This document shows positions 60,601 through 64,000 of a stretch of 64,000 bases of DNA, piece by piece. The position numbers and the translations under genes are program-made. Where the stretch lies: NCBI GenBank assembly GCA_046290435.1, contig JBKAGO010000066.1, forward strand, positions 124,001-188,000, read 5' to 3'. How positions within the stretch are numbered: the stretch's first letter is position 1; each line of letters starts with the position of its first letter. The notes under the pieces are model-generated. The model worked only from the letters and a program-made list of their open reading frames with translations. It did no database searches and was not told the DNA's origin. This stretch comes from CAVQUE01 sp046290435. Lineage in GTDB: Bacteria; Actinomycetota; Acidimicrobiia; Acidimicrobiales; UBA8592.

Positions 60601-62605
60601 TCACGACATCGCCGCCGAGCCCTTCACCGCGGTGGGGATCGGTGACATGTCCGGCGATGTCTTCGGCAACGGCATGCTCCTGTCGGACCGCATCAGGTTG
60701 ATCGCGGCGTTCGACCACCGCCACATCTTCATCGATCCCGATCCCGATCCGGCCGTGTCCTACGCCGAACGGCAGCGGCTCTTCGCCCTGCCCGCCTCGT
60801 CGTGGGGACAGTACGACCGGTCGCTGCTGTCGTTCGGCGGGGCCATCCACCCGCGCTCGGCGAAGTCGATCACCCTCAGCGACACCGCCCGGCTGGCGCT
60901 CGGTGTCGAGACGGCCGTGCTGACCCCCGACGAGGTCATCAGCGCCATCCTGCGGGCGCCGGTCGACCTGCTCTGGAACGGCGGCATCGGCACCTACGTG
61001 AAGGGATCGAACGAGGCGCACCTCGACGTGGGCGACAAGGCCAACGACGCCATCCGGGTCGACGGGTGTGACGTGCGCGCCAGGATCATCGGCGAGGGCG
61101 GCAACCTCGGCCTCACCCAGCGCGGCCGGATCGAGTTCGCCCGCAACGGCGGTCGGGTGTTCACCGACGCCATCGACAACTCCGCCGGCGTCGACTGTTC
61201 GGACCACGAGGTCAACATCAAGATCCTGCTCGACGGGGCCATCACCCGTGGCGAGCTGACTCCGCGCGATCGCAATGAACTGCTCGTCGAGATGACCGAC
61301 GAGGTCGCAGAGCTGGTGCTGGCGCACAACCGCAGCCAGACGCTGGCGCTCAGCATCGCCTGCGTCCAGGCCCGCCACATGACCGACGTGCATGCCCGCT
61401 ACATCCATGATCTGGAGGCCGCGGGCCTGCTGTCGCGCGAGCTCGAGGCCCTGCCCGACGCCGAAGAGCTCGCCGAGCGCCGCCTCGCGGGCGAAGGGCT
61501 CACCGCTCCCGAGTTGGCCGTCCTGCTGGCGGTTGGCAAGAACCGCCTCTCGGCCGAACTGGTGGCCGGCGACGCTCCGGACCGGGAATCGGTCGCGCAT
61601 CTCGCCCACGCGTACTTCCCGAGGCCGTTGCGCGAGCGCTTCGCCGGCGGGATCGAGAGCCATCCGCTGCGGCGGGAGATCATCGCCAATCGGATCGCGA
61701 ACAGTGTCCTCGACCGTGCAGGGACGACGATGCTGCATCGCCTGGCGGGAGAGACCGGCGCCTCGTCCCAGGACCTCGCGCTGGCGCACCTGGCCGCGTG
61801 GCGGGTATTCGACCTCGAGCCGCTGTGGCAGCAAGCCGCGGCGCTCGGCCACGACGTCGCCTCCGCCGCGCAGATCGACGCGCTCCTGGCTGTCCGACGC
61901 CTCGGCGAGCGAGCCACCCGCTGGTTCGTCCGCCACCGAGCGGCGACGCTCGACCCCGGCGTGCTCGACGCCGAGTTCGGCGCCACCACCCGCGCGACCA
62001 CTGCGGCGCTGGCCGATCTGGTCACGGGCACGGCCCGCCGCGACATCGTCGCCAGAGTCCGGGCTGCAACGGAGGCGGGCATCGGCGAGGACCTGGCCTG
62101 GCGCCTCGCAGTGCTCGAGCCCGCCATCGCCGTGCTCGACATCGTCGAGATCGCCCACGGCCGAGGGCTCGATGCGGCGAGCGTCGCATCGGAGTACTTC
62201 GCGGTCGCCGCCGCGCTCGAGCTCTACTGGTTGCACGATCGCATCGACGACCTGCCCCGCACCACCCGCTGGGAGGCGCTGGCCCGTCTGTCGCTGCGCG
62301 GCGATCTCGAGAGCCTCCATGCCCGCATCACCGACGCCGTCGCCGCGACCGCGGACGCGGCGACGGGCGATCCCGTCATCGACGGCGATCGTGCCGACGA
62401 TGCCGTCGATCGATGGATCGCCGGCCGGGGACCGACCGCAACGCGCTACCTGTCCTCGATCGCCGACCTGCGCGCCGGCGGGCGCACCGAGTTGGCTGCG
62501 CTGCTGGTCGCCTGCGGGGAACTCGCCGAGTTGGCGCCGACGGATCGAACCGACACGAATCGTGATGATCCCGGTCGGGATCGCACCGACGGCGCCAACG
62601 AATAG
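57689..62605 (+). CDS. NAD-specific glutamate dehydrogenase, large (about 180 kDa) type
   Basis: This 1,638-residue protein matches the L-GDH180 family in length. It catalyses glutamate to 2-oxoglutarate plus ammonia with NAD. ACT-like regulatory modules fill the N-terminal half (VVMIVTDDVPFLVSSVSMAL and GVKLFHVGNGLSLTELMPTL). The catalytic core has GGLRWSERLEDYRTEILGLL, the Lys-rich KNAVIVPEGAKGGF, GIGDMSGDVFGNGML and GGIGTYVKG, followed by a long helical C-terminal domain. The start ATG 57689 has GGTGAGG upstream. With glnB it represents nitrogen and glutamate handling in this window. Confidence 0.95.
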   Translation: MRQTAEDLIEAAAACTTAAAGTTGDVAAFVVGYLRHLDRSDLAQRNAVDLAGVALEHRRLAERWQPGQTVVSVLNPRAHVDGWESPHTVVMIVTDDVPFLVSSVSMALARHELGIHLVAHPVFRDHRSIDEGFADPVVIEANGKPSVSMTMVEVDRLTDPSAIDALTRDLSSVVADVRLAVDDWRVMRDAMAEAADQLDAARAGHGGHAEAMEFLRWLVDDHFTFLGVRDHDLDHDDPDADAGSHVLRPVGDSGLGLLRDPGAPFDLVSADRVITDEELTSLVTVTKSSHRSRVHRPGFMDQIAVARFGPDGQVIGQRRFVGLFSSEAYRRSVLDIPIVKGLVAEILERSDYPSGGHDAKRLLGVLETYPRDELFEVSADELMPIVLGITQLQERRRVRVFERRERHGRFVTVLVYLPRDRYTTASRTAIEAALREAYDGEVLDWNAMVGESVLARLVFTVQLDAGPAPVVDLDVLEEDIAGLIRAWDDELAERLVLTLGEDVGMHHARRSGGRFPAGYQATNDARAAVADIVTISELLGDEPDAGPGDAMDTGTISVRCYRRPGRPDEELGVKLFHVGNGLSLTELMPTLGNLGLTVLDEQPHRIDTADVVGSVWIYDFTVCRHGPPLAFERVAELIGETVESVLAGELADDGFNRLVLATGLDAREVSVLRSCARYLRQLSIPFSQAYIEAALVRHAGVARRIFEVFATRFDPSVDDGELNVPERVLVVLDEIDAIDSLDDDRILRAFLDLVMAMTRTTYYQREPDGSRRPYLAHKIEPAELEGVPEPRPRFEIYVHSPRMEGVHLRAGPVSRGGLRWSERLEDYRTEILGLLKAQIVKNAVIVPEGAKGGFVAKALPDDPDARRAEVTACYRLFVSGLLALTDDLVDGEVRHPEATRCLDGDDPYLVVAADKGTATFSDLANEIAADHGFWLDDAFASGGSNGYDHKAMGITARGAWESVLRHFRELGHDIAAEPFTAVGIGDMSGDVFGNGMLLSDRIRLIAAFDHRHIFIDPDPDPAVSYAERQRLFALPASSWGQYDRSLLSFGGAIHPRSAKSITLSDTARLALGVETAVLTPDEVISAILRAPVDLLWNGGIGTYVKGSNEAHLDVGDKANDAIRVDGCDVRARIIGEGGNLGLTQRGRIEFARNGGRVFTDAIDNSAGVDCSDHEVNIKILLDGAITRGELTPRDRNELLVEMTDEVAELVLAHNRSQTLALSIACVQARHMTDVHARYIHDLEAAGLLSRELEALPDAEELAERRLAGEGLTAPELAVLLAVGKNRLSAELVAGDAPDRESVAHLAHAYFPRPLRERFAGGIESHPLRREIIANRIANSVLDRAGTTMLHRLAGETGASSQDLALAHLAAWRVFDLEPLWQQAAALGHDVASAAQIDALLAVRRLGERATRWFVRHRAATLDPGVLDAEFGATTRATTAALADLVTGTARRDIVARVRAATEAGIGEDLAWRLAVLEPAIAVLDIVEIAHGRGLDAASVASEYFAVAAALELYWLHDRIDDLPRTTRWEALARLSLRGDLESLHARITDAVAATADAATGDPVIDGDRADDAVDRWIAGRGPTATRYLSSIADLRAGGRTELAALLVACGELAELAPTDRTDTNRDDPGRDRTDGANE

Positions 62606-62632
62606 CGGCCTGGCAGCTGCAGACCGGCCCGC

Positions 62633-63046
62633 TCAGTGGAGGCGTGCGTCCATGGCCTGGAGTCGCTTCGCGAGCTCGTAGGCGATGGCGGTGCCGAGGC
62701 CGGGAACGTCGTCGAGGACCTGCGCGAAGCGCTGGTGGGGGATCATCAGCAACGACATCGGCGACGAAGCCACGACGGTGGCCGAGGCCGGCTGACGGGT
62801 GAGCAGGCCGATCTCGCCGATCATCTCGCCCTCGGGTATCTCGGCGATGACCTCGCCGTCGATCGAGACGGTGGCGGTGCCGGACTCGATGACGAACGCT
62901 TCGTGCTGCATGGCGCCCTGGCGGAACAGCGTCGCCCCCTCCTCGACCTCGATCACATCGATTGCCGACGCCAGCCGCTCGAGCGACTTCTTGTCGCTCG
63001 AGGCGAACAGCGGCACTGCAGCGAGTCGTTCGACCTTGGGATCCAT
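62633..63046 (-). CDS. Cyclic-nucleotide-binding domain protein
   Basis: This 137-residue single cNMP-binding domain (CRP/PKA-R fold) shows VPLFASSDKKSLERLA, EEGATLFRQGAMQHEAFVI, the phosphate-binding-cassette region GEMIGEIGLLTRQPASATVV, and a C-terminal helix. There is no DNA-binding or enzyme domain, so it is probably a partner or sensor subunit. The cassette keeps GE(M/I)GEI and the R of TRQPASA. GGAGGGGGAA gives a very strong Shine-Dalgarno sequence. It converges with the glutamate dehydrogenase gene. Confidence 0.85.
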   Translation of the reverse strand: MDPKVERLAAVPLFASSDKKSLERLASAIDVIEVEEGATLFRQGAMQHEAFVIESGTATVSIDGEVIAEIPEGEMIGEIGLLTRQPASATVVASSPMSLLMIPHQRFAQVLDDVPGLGTAIAYELAKRLQAMDARLH

Positions 63047-63173
63047 GCGATTCCCCCTCCTTGACACGTGTCGGGCGGCATCATAGTGCTGAGCGCAGTC
63101 GCGGGTGTCGAGAGACGTTCGCACCGGCCGGAACACCGGCGATGCGGCGTCGTCGTGGCGATACGGTGAGGCG

Positions 63174-64000
63174 ATGCTCGACGCGTCGCCACTCGCCTCG
63201 CTGCCCGAGCCGGGGTCGCGACGCATCGCCGTACGGGTCACCCCGGATGCCGAACGCCAGATCCGCGGCGGCCACCCCTGGGTGTACGACCGGTCCATCC
63301 GTAGCGTCGGATCCGACGGTGCCCCCGGCGACCTGGCGGTGGTGTTCGACCGCTCGCGCGCGTTCCTCGCGGTCGGGCTGTACGACCCGACCTCACCGAT
63401 CCGGGTCCGGATCCTCCACAAGGGCCGACCCACGACGATCGACGAGGCATGGTTCGGCGCCGCGCTCGACGCCGCGCTCGACCGACGGGCGGGGGCATTC
63501 CCCGCGGTGGACGCGGGGGGAACCGTGCGCACCGACGCCTACCGCATCGTGCACGGAGAGAACGACGGGCTCGGTGGGCTCGTCATCGATCGCTACGGCG
63601 ACCACCTCGTCGTCGAGGTGTTCACTGCCGCGTGGCTGCCTCACCTGCGCGTGATCGTGGAGGTGTTGCGCGAGCGTCTCGACGCACGCCGGGTGGTCGT
63701 CCGTCTGGCGCGCCTGGTGCAACGCCAGGCGACCCATGGGCTCTTCGACGGCCAGATCGTCGCCGGCGAGGACGCCGGAGCGATGGCCGAGACGGTGGCG
63801 TTCCAGGAGAACGGATTCCGCTTCACCGCCGATCTCGGTCGTGGCCAGAAGACGGGGCACTTCTGCGATCAGCGCGACAACCGCGCCGCGATCGGCGACC
63901 ACAGCGCCGGAGCGACGGTGCTCGACGTGTTCAGCTGTACCGGGGGCTTCTCGGTGCACGCTGCCGGCGGTGGCGCGGTCTCGGTGACGTCGGTCGACCG
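63174..64000 (+). CDS. Class I SAM-dependent rRNA methyltransferase, RlmI-like (truncated by window end)
   Basis: The first 275 residues are visible and the frame is open to the end. The N-terminus is a PUA domain (RQIRGGHPWVYDRSI). The RlmI-type EEHEE region ends in NDGLGGLVIDRYGDHLVV. The Rossmann domain follows with GQKTGHFCDQRDNRAAIG and SAM motif I, LDVFSCTGGFSVHA. Family members make 5-methylcytosine in 23S rRNA. TACGGT lies 6 nt before ATG 63174, so it is probably leaderless. Confidence 0.88.
   Translation, partial: MLDASPLASLPEPGSRRIAVRVTPDAERQIRGGHPWVYDRSIRSVGSDGAPGDLAVVFDRSRAFLAVGLYDPTSPIRVRILHKGRPTTIDEAWFGAALDAALDRRAGAFPAVDAGGTVRTDAYRIVHGENDGLGGLVIDRYGDHLVVEVFTAAWLPHLRVIVEVLRERLDARRVVVRLARLVQRQATHGLFDGQIVAGEDAGAMAETVAFQENGFRFTADLGRGQKTGHFCDQRDNRAAIGDHSAGATVLDVFSCTGGFSVHAAGGGAVSVTSVD

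Overview
The window is high-GC DNA, roughly 70% G+C by eye, from an actinobacterium. The gene content includes an F420-type LLM oxidoreductase, a DinB/maleylpyruvate-isomerase-like protein, paired acyl-CoA dehydrogenases, DUF35/thiolase-like pairs, a 1.6-kDa-residue-class NAD-glutamate dehydrogenase and a bL37-like ribosomal peptide. Many genes start 6-9 nt after a TANNNT hexamer, as leaderless actinobacterial genes do. The combination suggests an Acidimicrobiia-like lineage (Ilumatobacter/Iamia type); this placement is inference. No rRNA, tRNA, CRISPR array, prophage, transposase or plasmid genes were found.

Layout. 0-2 kb: sulfurtransferase with its GntR regulator, and a PII protein. 2-5.5 kb: a heteromeric acyl-CoA dehydrogenase pair whose junction carries a 68-bp duplication, then a DinB-like protein. 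5.5-16 kb: SMP-30-like lactonase, acyl-CoA synthetase, LLM oxidoreductase, DUF983 protein, and an operon of alcohol dehydrogenase, two DUF35 proteins and two thiolase-like proteins. Three of these catabolic units share a TCTGA-N7-TCAG palindrome and may form a regulon. 16-18 kb: a 553-bp mosaic inverted repeat, then ferredoxin and ferredoxin reductase. 18-29 kb: metallophosphoesterase, aminopeptidase N, adenosine kinase-like protein, secreted proteins, an ECF sigma factor with a candidate anti-sigma factor, phosphoglucomutase and uracil phosphoribosyltransferase. 29-39 kb: 5'-nucleotidase-cobT, psuG-add-phyH, cytidine deaminase, and nrtR upstream of nadA-nadB. 39-44 kb: a complete BMP-type (nucleoside) ABC importer. 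44-64 kb: TetR-diiron protein operon, small membrane proteins, bL37, ychF, DUF192-rsmI, lactate permease, Rieske oxygenase, GH114-like protein, NAD-glutamate dehydrogenase, a cyclic-nucleotide-binding protein and a truncated RlmI-like methyltransferase.

Two metabolic themes stand out. The first is lipid or side-chain degradation: acyl-CoA ligase, acyl-CoA dehydrogenases, alcohol dehydrogenase, a DUF35/thiolase complex and phytanoyl-CoA dioxygenase. The second is nucleoside uptake and salvage joined to NAD/cobamide synthesis: BMP importer, add, cdd, upp, psuG, adenosine kinase, 5'-nucleotidase, nadAB with NrtR, and cobT.

The most unusual features lie between genes. They are a family of GGCGCC-tipped hairpins (7 copies in 3 clusters), two copies of a perfect palindrome over 50 bp long, a 28-bp-arm inverted repeat, several short-period tandem arrays, and two places where duplication of a gene junction has created ATGA-coupled micro-ORFs inside operons.
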